64,000 nt of DNA from Glycomyces sp. NRRL B-16210 (GTDB lineage Bacteria > Actinomycetota > Actinomycetes > Mycobacteriales > Micromonosporaceae): the NCBI RefSeq assembly GCF_000719515.1, contig NZ_JOGR01000013.1, positions 62,001-126,000 on the forward strand, written 5' to 3'. The translations under genes were made by a program, and so were the position numbers. Every line of letters starts with the position of its first letter. Within the stretch, counting starts at the first letter, position 1. The notes below the pieces were generated by a model, which worked only from the letters and a program-made list of their open reading frames with translations, was not told where the DNA came from and searched no databases. This document shows, piece by piece, positions 17,072 to 25,275 of this stretch.

Positions 17072-17284
17072 GGAAACAGAAAGGAAACCAGGAAACCCGT
17101 TCCGAACCAGTATCGAGAGAGTATCACGTCACATTCGTCATGGCTAGAGGGCGATATCCACTCCACTCGATCGGTGTCGACCGAATATCGGGACTCGTTC
17201 GTCACACCCCGCCGCAAGCCCTCTCCCGCCGGGCCCACACTCCACGGTGCCCGCTTCTGGAGTCCCGCGCGCACGGCCTAGACT
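17072..17284 (+). promoter_or_regulatory. Upstream region of gatCAB
   Basis: This gene-free stretch holds three GGAAAC repeats (17072, 17083, 17091) in a relatively AT-rich tract. Near its end is a possible -10 box, TAGACT (17279-17284), with a weak TTCTGG 18 bp upstream. I see no tRNA, T-box or coding frame. The meaning of the repeats is unknown. Confidence 0.3.
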
Positions 17285-17328
17285 CGACTGGTCTTCCCGC
17301 AGCTAGAAACCGTTAGGAAACACTTGTC

Positions 17329-17628
17329 GTGAGTACGATTTCACGCGAGGAAGTCGCGCACCTGGCGCGGCTGGCCCGCCTCGAAGTCACCGATGACGAG
17401 CTCGACGCCTTCGCGGGCCAGCTCGACGTCATCCTCGAATCGATGAAGGCGCTCGCCGAAGTGGACACCGACGACGTCCAGCCGACCTCGCACGCGGTGC
17501 CGCTGGTGAACGTGTTCCGGGAAGACCTTCCCCAGCCGTCCCTGTCCCGCGAGGCCGCGCTCGCCGGCGGCCCCGACACCGCCGAGGACCGCTTCCGCGT
17601 CCCGCGCATCCTGGACGAGGAGGCCTAA
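17329..17628 (+). CDS. gatC: Aspartyl/glutamyl-tRNA amidotransferase subunit C
   Basis: A 99-residue GatC with the typical opening EEVAHLARLARLEVTDDE and the C-terminal DxxxP(S/T) region with FREDLPQPSL. GatC clamps GatA and GatB together in the complex that converts Glu-tRNA(Gln), and Asp-tRNA(Asn) where needed, to the amidated form. It is standard in actinobacteria, which lack glutaminyl-tRNA synthetase. The GTG start follows an AGGAAAC site; gatA begins 3 bp after its stop. Confidence 0.96.
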   Translation: MSTISREEVAHLARLARLEVTDDELDAFAGQLDVILESMKALAEVDTDDVQPTSHAVPLVNVFREDLPQPSLSREAALAGGPDTAEDRFRVPRILDEEA

Positions 17629-17631
17629 CCG

Positions 17632-19140
17632 ATGGCACAGCCGTCCCGCATCATCGACAAGACCGCCGCCGAGCTCGCCGCCGACATCCGCGAGGGCCGC
17701 CTCACCTCGGTCGAGGTCACCACCGCGTTCCTCGACCGCATCGAGGCCGTCGACGCCACCGTCAAGGCCTTCCTCCACGTCGACCGCGAAGGCGCGCTCG
17801 CCGCCGCCCGCGAGGCCGACGCCGCGATCGCCGCCGACGAGGAGGCCTCCCCGCTCGCGGGCGTCCCCGTCGCCGTCAAGGACGTCGTGGTCACCAAGGG
17901 CCTGCCGACCACGGCCGCCTCGAAGATCCTCGAAGGCTGGATCCCGCCCTACGACGCGACGATCGTCGAGCGCATCAAGGCCGCGCGGATGCCGATCCTC
18001 GGCAAGACCAACATGGACGAGTTCGCGATGGGCTCCTCCACCGAGTACTCCGCGTACTTCAAGACCCGCAACCCCTGGGACACCGGGCGCATCCCCGGCG
18101 GCTCCGGCGGCGGCTCGGCCGCGGCGGTCGCCGCGAAGATGGCCCCGCTCGCGATCGGCACCGACACCGGCGGCTCGATCCGCCAGCCCGGCGCGGTCAC
18201 CGGCACCTTCGGCGCCAAGCCCACCTACGGCTCGAACTCCCGCTACGGCCTCATCGCCTTCTCCTCCTCGCTCGACACGCCCGGCCCCGTGTCGCGCAAC
18301 GCCCTCGACGCGGCGCTGCTCCACGAGGTCATCTCCGGTCACGACCCGCGCGACTCGACCTCCATCGACGCGCCCGTCCCGCCGGTCGCCGAGGCCGCGC
18401 GCCTCGGCGCGAGCGGCGACCTCACCGGCGTCAAGCTCGGCGTCGTCAAGGAGTTCGCCGAAGGCGCCGAGGCGGCCGAGCCGGGCGTCATCGCCGCCTA
18501 TGAGGCCGGCGTCGAGCAGCTCGTGAAGCTCGGCGCGGAGATCGTCGAGGTCTCCTGCCCGTCCTTCACCTACGCGCTGCCGACCTACTACCTCATCGCG
18601 CCCTCGGAGGCTTCCTCGAACCTCGCCCGCTACGACGGGGTCCGCTACGGCCTCCGCACGGGCGACGACGGGAAGCACTCCCTCGAAGAGGTCATGAGCC
18701 TCACCCGCGAGGCCGGGTTCGGCCCCGAGGTCAAGCGCCGCATCATCCTCGGCACCTACGCGCTCAGCGCCGGCTACGTGGACGCCTTCTACGGCAAGGC
18801 CCAGAAGGTCCGCACCCTCATCAAGCGCGACTTCGAGGCCGCGTTCGAGCAGGTCGACGCCATCATCAGCCCGACCACGCCGTTCGTCGCCTTCAAGTTC
18901 GGCGAGCGCACCGGCGACCCGTACCAGATGTACCTCGCCGACCTCTACACGATCCCGTCGAACCTCTACGGCGGCCCGGGCGTCTCCGTACCGGTCGGCC
19001 TCGCCGACGGGATGCCCGTGGGCCTCCAGGTCTGCGGCCCGGTCATGGGCGACGACATCGCCTACCGCGTCGCCGCCGCCCTGGAGTCCACCCAGGACAC
19101 GCCGCTCGCCGACACCGCGCCCGAGCTGGAGGGGAACTAG
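17632..19140 (+). CDS. gatA: Glutamyl-tRNA(Gln) amidotransferase subunit A
   Basis: A 502-residue amidase-signature enzyme that releases ammonia from glutamine and channels it to GatB. The Ser-cisSer-Lys triad is visible: Lys83 (VAVKD), Ser158 (PGGSGGG) and Ser182 (TDTGGSIRQPG). The usual GGSSGGS is GGSGGGS here, so only the non-triad second Ser is replaced. Length and order in gatC-gatA-gatB are normal. Confidence 0.97.
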   Translation: MAQPSRIIDKTAAELAADIREGRLTSVEVTTAFLDRIEAVDATVKAFLHVDREGALAAAREADAAIAADEEASPLAGVPVAVKDVVVTKGLPTTAASKILEGWIPPYDATIVERIKAARMPILGKTNMDEFAMGSSTEYSAYFKTRNPWDTGRIPGGSGGGSAAAVAAKMAPLAIGTDTGGSIRQPGAVTGTFGAKPTYGSNSRYGLIAFSSSLDTPGPVSRNALDAALLHEVISGHDPRDSTSIDAPVPPVAEAARLGASGDLTGVKLGVVKEFAEGAEAAEPGVIAAYEAGVEQLVKLGAEIVEVSCPSFTYALPTYYLIAPSEASSNLARYDGVRYGLRTGDDGKHSLEEVMSLTREAGFGPEVKRRIILGTYALSAGYVDAFYGKAQKVRTLIKRDFEAAFEQVDAIISPTTPFVAFKFGERTGDPYQMYLADLYTIPSNLYGGPGVSVPVGLADGMPVGLQVCGPVMGDDIAYRVAAALESTQDTPLADTAPELEGN

Positions 19141-19144
19141 CCCG

Positions 19145-20632
19145 ATGACGAAATTGAACTCCTACGAGCAGGCCGTCGCCGATTACGAGCCCGTCCTCGG
19201 GCTCGAGACCCACATCGAGCTCGACACGAACACGAAGATGTTCTGCGGCTGCCCGACCGCCTTCGGCGCCGAGCCCAACACCCAGGTCTGCCCGGTCTGC
19301 CTCGCCCTGCCCGGGGCCCTCCCGGTCGCCAACAAGGCCGCGATCGAGGCGACCATCAAGATCGGCCTCGCGCTCAACTGCCGCATCGCCGAGTGGACCC
19401 GCTTCGCCCGGAAGAACTACTTCTACCCGGACATGCCGAAGAACTTCCAGACCAGCCAGTACGAGGAGCCCCTCTGCGAAGAGGGCTACGTCGACGTGGT
19501 CGTCGAAGGCGAGACCTACCGCGTCGAGATCGAGCGCGTCCACCTCGAAGAGGACACCGGCAAGACCCTCCACGTCGGCGGCGCCACCGGGCGCATCCAC
19601 GGCGCGACCGAGTCCCTCGTGGACTACAACCGCGCCGGCATCCCGCTCGTGGAGATCGTCACCAAGCCCGTCCCCGGCACCGGCGCCCTCGCCCCCGAGG
19701 TCGCCCGCGCCTACACCGCCGAGCTGCGCGACATCGTCCGCTCCCTCGGCGTCTCCGACGTCCGCATGGAGCAGGGGTCCCTGCGCTGCGACGTCAACCT
19801 CTCGCTGAACCTGCCCGGCGAGGCGTGGGGCACCCGCACCGAGACCAAGAACGTCAACTCCCTGCGCAGCGTCGAGCGCGCCGTGCGCTACGAGGTCCGC
19901 CGCCAGTCGGCCCTCCTCGACGCGGGGGAGCGGATCTTCCAGGAGACCCGCCACTTCCACGAGGCCACCGGCGAGACCAGCCCCGGGCGCTCCAAAGAGG
20001 AGGCCACCGACTACCGGTACTTCCCCGAGCCCGACCTCGCCGTCATGGAGCCGAGCCGCGAATGGGTCGAGGAGCTGCGCACCAGCCTCCCCGAGCCGCC
20101 GCGCAAGCGCCGCGAGCGCCTGCAAGAGGCCTGGTCCCTCGCCGACAAGGAGATGCAGTCGGTCGTCAACGCCGACGCCGTCGACCTCATCGAGACCACC
20201 GTGGCCGCCGGGGCCGCCCCCGCCGCCGCCGTCAAGTGGTGGCTCGGCGAGCTCTCCCGCCGCGCCAACGAGACCGGCGACGAACTCGGCGCCCTCGCCA
20301 TCACCCCCGCCCAGGTGGCCGAGCTCCAAGGCATGGTCGACGACGGCCGCCTCAACGACAAGCTCGCCCGCCAGGTCATCGACGGCGTGCTCGCCGGCGA
20401 GGGCTCCCCGGCCGAGGTCGCCGCCAAGCGCGGCCTCGAGGTCGTCTCCGACACCGGCGCGCTCGAGACCGCCGTCGACGAGGCCATCGCCGCGAACCCG
20501 GCCGTCGCCGAGAAGATCCGCGGCGGCACCCACGCCGCCGCCGGCGTCCTCATCGGCGCGGTCATGAAGGCCACCAAGGGCCAAGCCGACGCCGGAACCG
20601 TCCGAAAGATCATCCTGGACAAGCTGAGCTAG
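19145..20632 (+). CDS. gatB: Glutamyl-tRNA(Gln) amidotransferase subunit B
   Basis: A 495-residue GatB, the kinase/transamidase subunit that phosphorylates the misacylated tRNA-bound glutamate. The zinc site is visible as Cys34, Cys36, Cys49 and Cys52 (CGC...CPVC), and the EEDTGK region lies near 140. The C-terminal YqeY-like tail domain is complete. The TAG stop at 20630-20632 is the first triplet of the second repeat copy, so the insertion may have replaced the original stop or trimmed a few residues. Confidence 0.97.
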   Translation: MTKLNSYEQAVADYEPVLGLETHIELDTNTKMFCGCPTAFGAEPNTQVCPVCLALPGALPVANKAAIEATIKIGLALNCRIAEWTRFARKNYFYPDMPKNFQTSQYEEPLCEEGYVDVVVEGETYRVEIERVHLEEDTGKTLHVGGATGRIHGATESLVDYNRAGIPLVEIVTKPVPGTGALAPEVARAYTAELRDIVRSLGVSDVRMEQGSLRCDVNLSLNLPGEAWGTRTETKNVNSLRSVERAVRYEVRRQSALLDAGERIFQETRHFHEATGETSPGRSKEEATDYRYFPEPDLAVMEPSREWVEELRTSLPEPPRKRRERLQEAWSLADKEMQSVVNADAVDLIETTVAAGAAPAAAVKWWLGELSRRANETGDELGALAITPAQVAELQGMVDDGRLNDKLARQVIDGVLAGEGSPAEVAAKRGLEVVSDTGALETAVDEAIAANPAVAEKIRGGTHAAAGVLIGAVMKATKGQADAGTVRKIILDKLS

Positions 20633-20728
20633 GGCGTGTTTGGGAATCCCGGGCGGCCGTTATCCGGCCCATTTGCCCGCTCGCTTCGTTGTCGGCCTTC
20701 CCGATACAACACCGGTATCGGGAAGGCG
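20628..20728 (+). repeat. 101-bp structured repeat, copy 2
   Basis: Identical to 12223-12323, in the same orientation, 8.4 kb away. It abuts the end of gatB, with the element's TAG serving as the stop codon. Unlike copy 1, no flanking duplication is evident (GAGC on the left, TCCG on the right). The terminal 12-bp inverted repeat could act as a transcription terminator for gatCAB. Confidence 0.8.
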
Positions 20729-20846
20729 TCCGTTCAATCCCGGTGTGAGCCGCGAGTCTTCGGTTACCCCGGAGAACGACGATGTTCACAGAGGATTGCT
20801 ACCCTTGACCGCGCAAGCTTCAGTGCGGCCGGAGGAGGTGAGGGCC

Positions 20847-20945
20847 ATGGGCGACGACCCCGGATCTAGTCGAGATACCGACGTCTTCTCCCCATTCCGC
20901 CTTTACCGTGCCCCGCGCCCGAATACATTGAAGCGGGCGGCCTGA
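20847..20945 (+). CDS. 32-residue leader ORF upstream of mgtE
   Basis: A short ORF starting MGDDPGSSRD, with an unusually strong ribosome site (GGAGGAGGTGAGG, ending four bases before the ATG). It lies in the leader between gatB and mgtE. The peptide is Asp-rich at the start and Arg/Pro-rich later. Short ORFs with acidic or proline codons control some magnesium transporter genes, so a regulatory role is plausible, but no homology is recognised. Confidence 0.4.
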   Translation: MGDDPGSSRDTDVFSPFRLYRAPRPNTLKRAA

Positions 20946-20963
20946 CCTGCGGCGATCTTCCGC

Positions 20964-20996
20964 ACATGCGTTAGGGGCACGGCCCTTTCCCCATGT
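20964..20996 (+). promoter_or_regulatory. Hairpin next to the mgtE ribosome binding site
   Basis: ACATG (20964-20968) can pair with CATGT (20992-20996), and an inner GGG near 20974 with CCC near 20989. This forms an interrupted stem that ends five bases before the mgtE GGAGG (21001-21005). It may influence mgtE translation. I do not see a convincing M-box consensus. Confidence 0.35.
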
Positions 20997-21013
20997 ACTT
21001 GGAGGTGGCTGCC

Positions 21014-22360
21014 ATGGCACACGCCGTTCAGCCCATTTCGCCCGCGGCGGTCGACGAACTCACGGCCCTCCGCATGGAGCTCGCCGAGACCTCGACCGTG
21101 GAACTCGCCGAGGAACTGCCGCGCCTCGCCCTCGCCGACCAGGCCGTCTGGTTCCGCCTGCTCCCCAAAGACCGCGCGCTCGCCGTCTTCGAAGAACTCG
21201 ACCCCGTGCACCAGCAGGAAGTCCTCGACGGCCTCAAGACCGACTTCGTGCGCGACCTGCTCGACTCCATGGAGGCCGACGACCGGGCCAAGCTCTTCGA
21301 CGAGATGCCCGCCAAGGTCACCACCCGCTTCCAGTCCCAGCTGAGCCCCTCCGAACGGCGCATGACCGCCCAGCTCCTCGGCTACGAGCCGGAGTCCGCC
21401 GGGCGCATCATGACCCCCGACTACGTGTCGCTGCGCGCCTCGATGAGCGCCGCCGCCGCGATCGAACGCCTCCGCCACCTGCGCGAACGCCCCCGCCACC
21501 TCGAAGTCCTCCCGGTCACCGACGGGCACCGCAAGCTCATCGGCACCGTCACCCTCGCCGACCTCGTCACCGCCGGCGCCGACACCCCCGTCGGCGACAT
21601 CATGTCCGAGGAGCACTACCAGGTCTCCACCGACACCGACCAGGAAGAGGCCGCCCGCCTCATCCAGGAGGCCAACCTCAACGCCCTCGCCGTGGTCGAC
21701 CACGAGGACCGGCTCGTCGGCCTGATCACCTGGGACGACGCCATGGAGGTCCTCGAAGCCGAGGACACCGAGGACGCCGTCCGCGCCGGCGGTTCCGAGC
21801 CGCTGGAGCGCCCCTACCTCTCGGCCGGCGTGTTCATGCTCGCCCGCAAGCGGGCCGTCTGGCTGCTCATCCTCGCCGTCTCGGCCTCGCTCACCGTGAC
21901 CGTCCTGGACTACTACGAGTCCTACCTCAGTCACGTCACGGTCCTGGCGCTGTTCGTCTCGCTCCTGACCGGTACCGGCGGCAACTCCGGCTCCCAGGCC
22001 TCGGTGACGATCATCCGCGCCATGGCCGTCGGCGAGGTCCGCTTCTCCGACGCCCTCAAGATCACCTGGCGTGAGGCGCGCGTGGGATTCCTGCTCGGCG
22101 CGATGCTCGCCATCGTCGGCGGGCCCGTGGTCGGCTTCCTCTACGGACCCGACATCGGGCTCATCATCTCCCTGACGCTCCTGGTCGTCTGCACCTGGTC
22201 GACCTTCGTCGGCTCGTTCCTGCCATTGGCCGCCAAGAAGATCGGCATCGACCCGGCCCTCGTCTCGGCCCCGATGGTCTCGACCCTCTGCGACGCGACC
22301 GGCCTGATCATCTACTTCACCTTCGCCGCACTGGTCCTCGGCCCCGCCCTCACCGGCTGA
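21014..22360 (+). CDS. mgtE: Magnesium transporter MgtE
   Basis: A 448-residue MgtE channel: N-terminal helical superfamily domain (about 1-120), a CBS pair (about 125-250) that senses cytoplasmic Mg2+, then five membrane helices. The conserved pore-family stretch GTGGNSGSQASVTIIRAMA lies near 325. The ATG at 21014 is chosen because GGAGG lies eight bases upstream; an earlier in-frame ATG at 20993 has no site. The channel imports Mg2+ and is gated shut when internal Mg2+ is high. Confidence 0.95.
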   Translation: MAHAVQPISPAAVDELTALRMELAETSTVELAEELPRLALADQAVWFRLLPKDRALAVFEELDPVHQQEVLDGLKTDFVRDLLDSMEADDRAKLFDEMPAKVTTRFQSQLSPSERRMTAQLLGYEPESAGRIMTPDYVSLRASMSAAAAIERLRHLRERPRHLEVLPVTDGHRKLIGTVTLADLVTAGADTPVGDIMSEEHYQVSTDTDQEEAARLIQEANLNALAVVDHEDRLVGLITWDDAMEVLEAEDTEDAVRAGGSEPLERPYLSAGVFMLARKRAVWLLILAVSASLTVTVLDYYESYLSHVTVLALFVSLLTGTGGNSGSQASVTIIRAMAVGEVRFSDALKITWREARVGFLLGAMLAIVGGPVVGFLYGPDIGLIISLTLLVVCTWSTFVGSFLPLAAKKIGIDPALVSAPMVSTLCDATGLIIYFTFAALVLGPALTG

Positions 22361-22370
22361 GCCCCGGCGC

Positions 22371-22400
22371 CCGCCGCCTGAGGACTCAGTCCTGCGGCGG
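22371..22400. terminator. Bidirectional terminator between convergent genes
   Basis: CCGCCGC (22371-22377) pairs with GCGGCGG (22394-22400), with a further inner AGGA/TCCT pairing. The hairpin lies between the end of mgtE and the end of the minus-strand phosphoesterase and overlaps the latter's last codons. Confidence 0.55.
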
Positions 22401-23957
22401 CGCCGACGACGCGTCCACCAGCAGATCCGACTCCTCGACCTGCTCCTCGACCGGGATCACCGTCCGGTCGAGCGTCACGTCCGTCTGCCCCACCGTCCCC
22501 ACCGAGATCGAGTCGTACGCCGTGAGCGCCTTCGTGACCGGGTCGAAGTACAGCACGTCCATCTCCATCCGCGGCGGCTCGTCCGACTCGAACGCCCGCA
22601 GCCCGGACGCGCCGGTCGAACCCTCGACCATGAGCGTCGTGCCCTCCCCGAGGTCCTGCACCGCCCGCGCGTGCGTGTGCCCGGCCAGGACCAACGGCAC
22701 CACCCCGATCAGCGGCACCGCCATCGGCGGCTCGTGGACCATCGCCAGGTCCGCGCCGCCGGCCTCCTCGATCGCCGTCCGCAGCCGCTCGCCCGACTCG
22801 GTCAGCATCTGCTTGGCGTACTCGCTGTCGGGCTGGTTCCCCTTGTCCGGCGTGAACCGCGGATCGGCCACCCCGGCGAAGTTCAACCCGGCGATCTCGC
22901 GCACCTCGCCGTCGAGGATGATCACGTTGTCGTAAGCCGCCAGCGCCGCCACCGTCGTCGCCGAGTCGTGGTTGCCCTTGACGAACACGTACGGCACGTC
23001 GATCTGCTCGACGCCCTGCGAGAAGTACGCGGCCTCCTGCTCCGAGCCCCAGTCGTTCATGTCGCCGGTGTCGGCCACCGCGTCGATGTTGAACTGCTCG
23101 ACCACCGACTCCATCAGGTGCCACGCGGACGGGTTCAGATGCAGGTCCGACACGTGCAGGACCCGGATCGAGTCGTCCTGGATCCCGAACTGCGGCATGT
23201 CCATCGCCAGCGCGTAGAACTCCGAGATGTTCGTGACGAACTTCTGGAGGTTCGCCACGTACTCCTCGTAGTTGCGCGCGATGTCCTCGGCGTTGCCGAC
23301 CACGCTCGGCGCGTACGCCAGCAGCCCTTCGTACCGCGGCTGCGAGATCGACTCGGCCCGCATCGTCGAGGCCGCGTAGCCGACCAGCGAGGCGGTCACC
23401 GCCAGCGCCGTCACCCCCGTCAGCAGCGCCCGCCGCATGTTCCGGAACGCCAGTGCCCCGACCAGCAGCCCGCACAGCGTCACGATCGCCAGCGCCTCGA
23501 TCGCCACCCGCGTCACCGCGTCGGTGACATCCGAGGCGAGGCTCTCCGACGCGGTCGTCACGCCGCCGGGCGTGTTGATGATCGCCTCGGCCGCGATCGG
23601 GTCGACCGAGTCGAGGCTGAGATTGAGGCCCACCGGCCCGTCGTGGCTGTCGAAGACCACCTTCCCGAGCGGCGGGATGTTCACGATCGTCTCGCCGTGC
23701 ACGTCCGGGTGCAGCGCCACCGTCGTGTCGAACGGCCCGATGGACGCCTTCGTGCCGCCCACCAGCGCCAGCCCGCCCGTGGCCGCGGCGGTGCCGACCA
23801 CGAGGATCACCAGGCCCATCGCGAACCGCCTCGCCCAGCGCGAGTCGCGCAATCGCGACCATCCCGCACTGATGCTGCGCCACAAGGACTTCGCACCCCG
23901 TCCGGTGGAGCGGGCGGCGTCGGCCGCGCGGTGCGCGGCGGCGGGCCGGTCGTTCAT
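22386..23957 (-). CDS. Membrane-bound metallophosphoesterase
   Basis: A 523-residue protein. A basic N-terminus precedes a first membrane helix (about 45-70), an external segment of about 100 residues, and further helices around 165-230. The cytoplasmic calcineurin-like phosphoesterase domain covers roughly 290-480. Its metal-ligand motifs are all present: DLH (VSDLHL), GDMND, GNHD, a lone His in MVHEPP, and GHTHA. The ATG at 23957 has GGAAGG six bases upstream; an earlier GTG would add 21 residues without a site. Related actinobacterial proteins have no assigned substrate. It is convergent with mgtE. Confidence 0.82.
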   Translation of the reverse strand: MNDRPAAAHRAADAARSTGRGAKSLWRSISAGWSRLRDSRWARRFAMGLVILVVGTAAATGGLALVGGTKASIGPFDTTVALHPDVHGETIVNIPPLGKVVFDSHDGPVGLNLSLDSVDPIAAEAIINTPGGVTTASESLASDVTDAVTRVAIEALAIVTLCGLLVGALAFRNMRRALLTGVTALAVTASLVGYAASTMRAESISQPRYEGLLAYAPSVVGNAEDIARNYEEYVANLQKFVTNISEFYALAMDMPQFGIQDDSIRVLHVSDLHLNPSAWHLMESVVEQFNIDAVADTGDMNDWGSEQEAAYFSQGVEQIDVPYVFVKGNHDSATTVAALAAYDNVIILDGEVREIAGLNFAGVADPRFTPDKGNQPDSEYAKQMLTESGERLRTAIEEAGGADLAMVHEPPMAVPLIGVVPLVLAGHTHARAVQDLGEGTTLMVEGSTGASGLRAFESDEPPRMEMDVLYFDPVTKALTAYDSISVGTVGQTDVTLDRTVIPVEEQVEESDLLVDASSAPPQD

Positions 23958-24032
23958 ATGGAGCCTTCCTAGCTTCGGGGCGATACTGGCGGCGAGTCGG
24001 ACCCTATCCGAGCCCGACACGCGTCCTTACCT

Positions 24033-25184
24033 CTATACCCGTCCCTGGGCCGCGTAACTCGTGGCGAACCGGATGATCCGGTCATCGGCCTCGTCCGAGG
24101 TGCACCCTCGCTCCTCGACGCACCGCCCGTCGCGGTTGGAGGTCGTCACCCACAGCATCCCGTCCGGCCCCATGGCGACCGATCGTAGCCGACCGAACTC
24201 GTTGACGAGCGCGGCTTGCGGCTCGCCGTCGACCGCGCCGGAGGTGTCGAACTGGACCGTCCACAGCCGCTGCCCGCGCAGGCACGCGGTCACGAGCACG
24301 TCCTCCAAGAACACCGCGCCCGCACAGGAGGCCTCGAAGGTCTCCCACGTCAGCGCCGGGTCCACGAAGTCCCCGTCACCGGAAGGACCCTCGTAGTACG
24401 GCCAGCCGTAGTTCCCGCCCGGCTCGATGCGGTTGAGCTCGTCGAGGTAGTCCTGCCCGAACTCCACGGCGTACAGCTCCTCGTCGCCGTTCCACGCCAG
24501 CCCCTCGACGTTGCGGTGCCCCAGCGAGTACACCGCGGAGTCCGCCTCGGGATTTCCCTCTGCCGGCTCGCCCTCGGTCGTGACGCGAAGGATCTTGCCC
24601 GCCAGCGACTCCGGGTCCTGAGCGAGCTCGCCCACCCCGCTGTCGCCGGTGGCCGCGTAGAGGAACCCGTCGGGTCCGAACTCCAAAGCGCCGCCATTGT
24701 GGTTGGTGCCGGCGGGAATCCCGGTCAGCACCGGCTCGGGATCCTCCTCGCCGGAGAGGTCGAGCCGGACGATCCGGTTGTCCTCCTCGGTCGTATGGAA
24801 CGCGTAGACCGATCCGTCCGCTTCGTAGTCGGGCGACACGGCCAGGCCCAGCAGCCCGCCTTCCCCGGCGTCGTCGACCTCGACTTGCAGCAGCTCCTCC
24901 GGCTCGCCCGCGGTGCCGTCCTCGTCCAGGCTGATCGCGAGGATCCTCCCGGTGGTCCGCTCGCCGACGATCGCGGTGCCGTCCGGCAGGAAGTCCAGGC
25001 CCCACGGGACCTCGAGGTCCTCGGCGACGACGTCCATATATGTGGCCGGCTCCTCGGGCGCGCCCGAGGGCGTCGGGAGGTTCGGCGGCTCGCCGGTCTC
25101 GGGCTCGGGCGGCTCGCCGAACGAGCACGAGGCGAGCGTGAGGGCGGCGGCGGTGGCCGCGGCGGCCGAGAGCAACCTGCGCAT
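24033..25184 (-). CDS. Lipoprotein PQQ-dependent sugar (glucose/sorbosone-type) dehydrogenase
   Basis: A 383-residue protein with a lipoprotein signal (LTLASC lipobox, Cys about residue 20), then a Pro/Glu-rich linker and a six-bladed propeller of the GSDH family. Family motifs seen: VPWGLDFLPDG near 57, GLLGLAVSPDY near 110, GTNHNGGALEFGPDG near 160, and a GHRNVEGLAW block near 225 containing likely PQQ-contacting residues. It should be anchored on the outside of the membrane and oxidise aldose sugars, though many actinobacterial members are uncharacterised. A -10-like TAGGCT lies 6 nt before the ATG, so the mRNA is probably leaderless. Confidence 0.85.
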   Translation of the reverse strand: MRRLLSAAAATAAALTLASCSFGEPPEPETGEPPNLPTPSGAPEEPATYMDVVAEDLEVPWGLDFLPDGTAIVGERTTGRILAISLDEDGTAGEPEELLQVEVDDAGEGGLLGLAVSPDYEADGSVYAFHTTEEDNRIVRLDLSGEEDPEPVLTGIPAGTNHNGGALEFGPDGFLYAATGDSGVGELAQDPESLAGKILRVTTEGEPAEGNPEADSAVYSLGHRNVEGLAWNGDEELYAVEFGQDYLDELNRIEPGGNYGWPYYEGPSGDGDFVDPALTWETFEASCAGAVFLEDVLVTACLRGQRLWTVQFDTSGAVDGEPQAALVNEFGRLRSVAMGPDGMLWVTTSNRDGRCVEERGCTSDEADDRIIRFATSYAAQGRV

Positions 25185-25275
25185 GGCCCAAGCCTATAGC
25201 GCCGTTCCGAGGCCCCGTTCGCGCTGGCCCCGGGCCCGGCCGGGGGAGGAGCCCCGCTCGATTACGCTGGGTCCC

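Noticed and set aside
17015..17328. A tRNA or T-box in the gap before gatC
   Set aside because: No cloverleaf or T-box core (GGNGG/TGGNA) could be found. Only GGAAAC repeats and a weak promoter are visible.
12223..20728. The two 101-bp repeats as ends of a composite transposon
   Set aside because: They are direct copies without transposase, and the DNA between them holds ordinary chromosomal genes including gatCAB. Independent insertions fit better.
20729..21013. An M-box magnesium riboswitch
   Set aside because: AGGTGAGG is present near the leader ORF, but the remaining conserved blocks could not be found by eye. A covariance search would decide.
22671..23972. A 433-codon plus-strand frame opposite the membrane metallophosphoesterase
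   Set aside because: The minus-strand frame has all five phosphoesterase motifs and a ribosome site, while the plus frame is Arg/His-rich noise.
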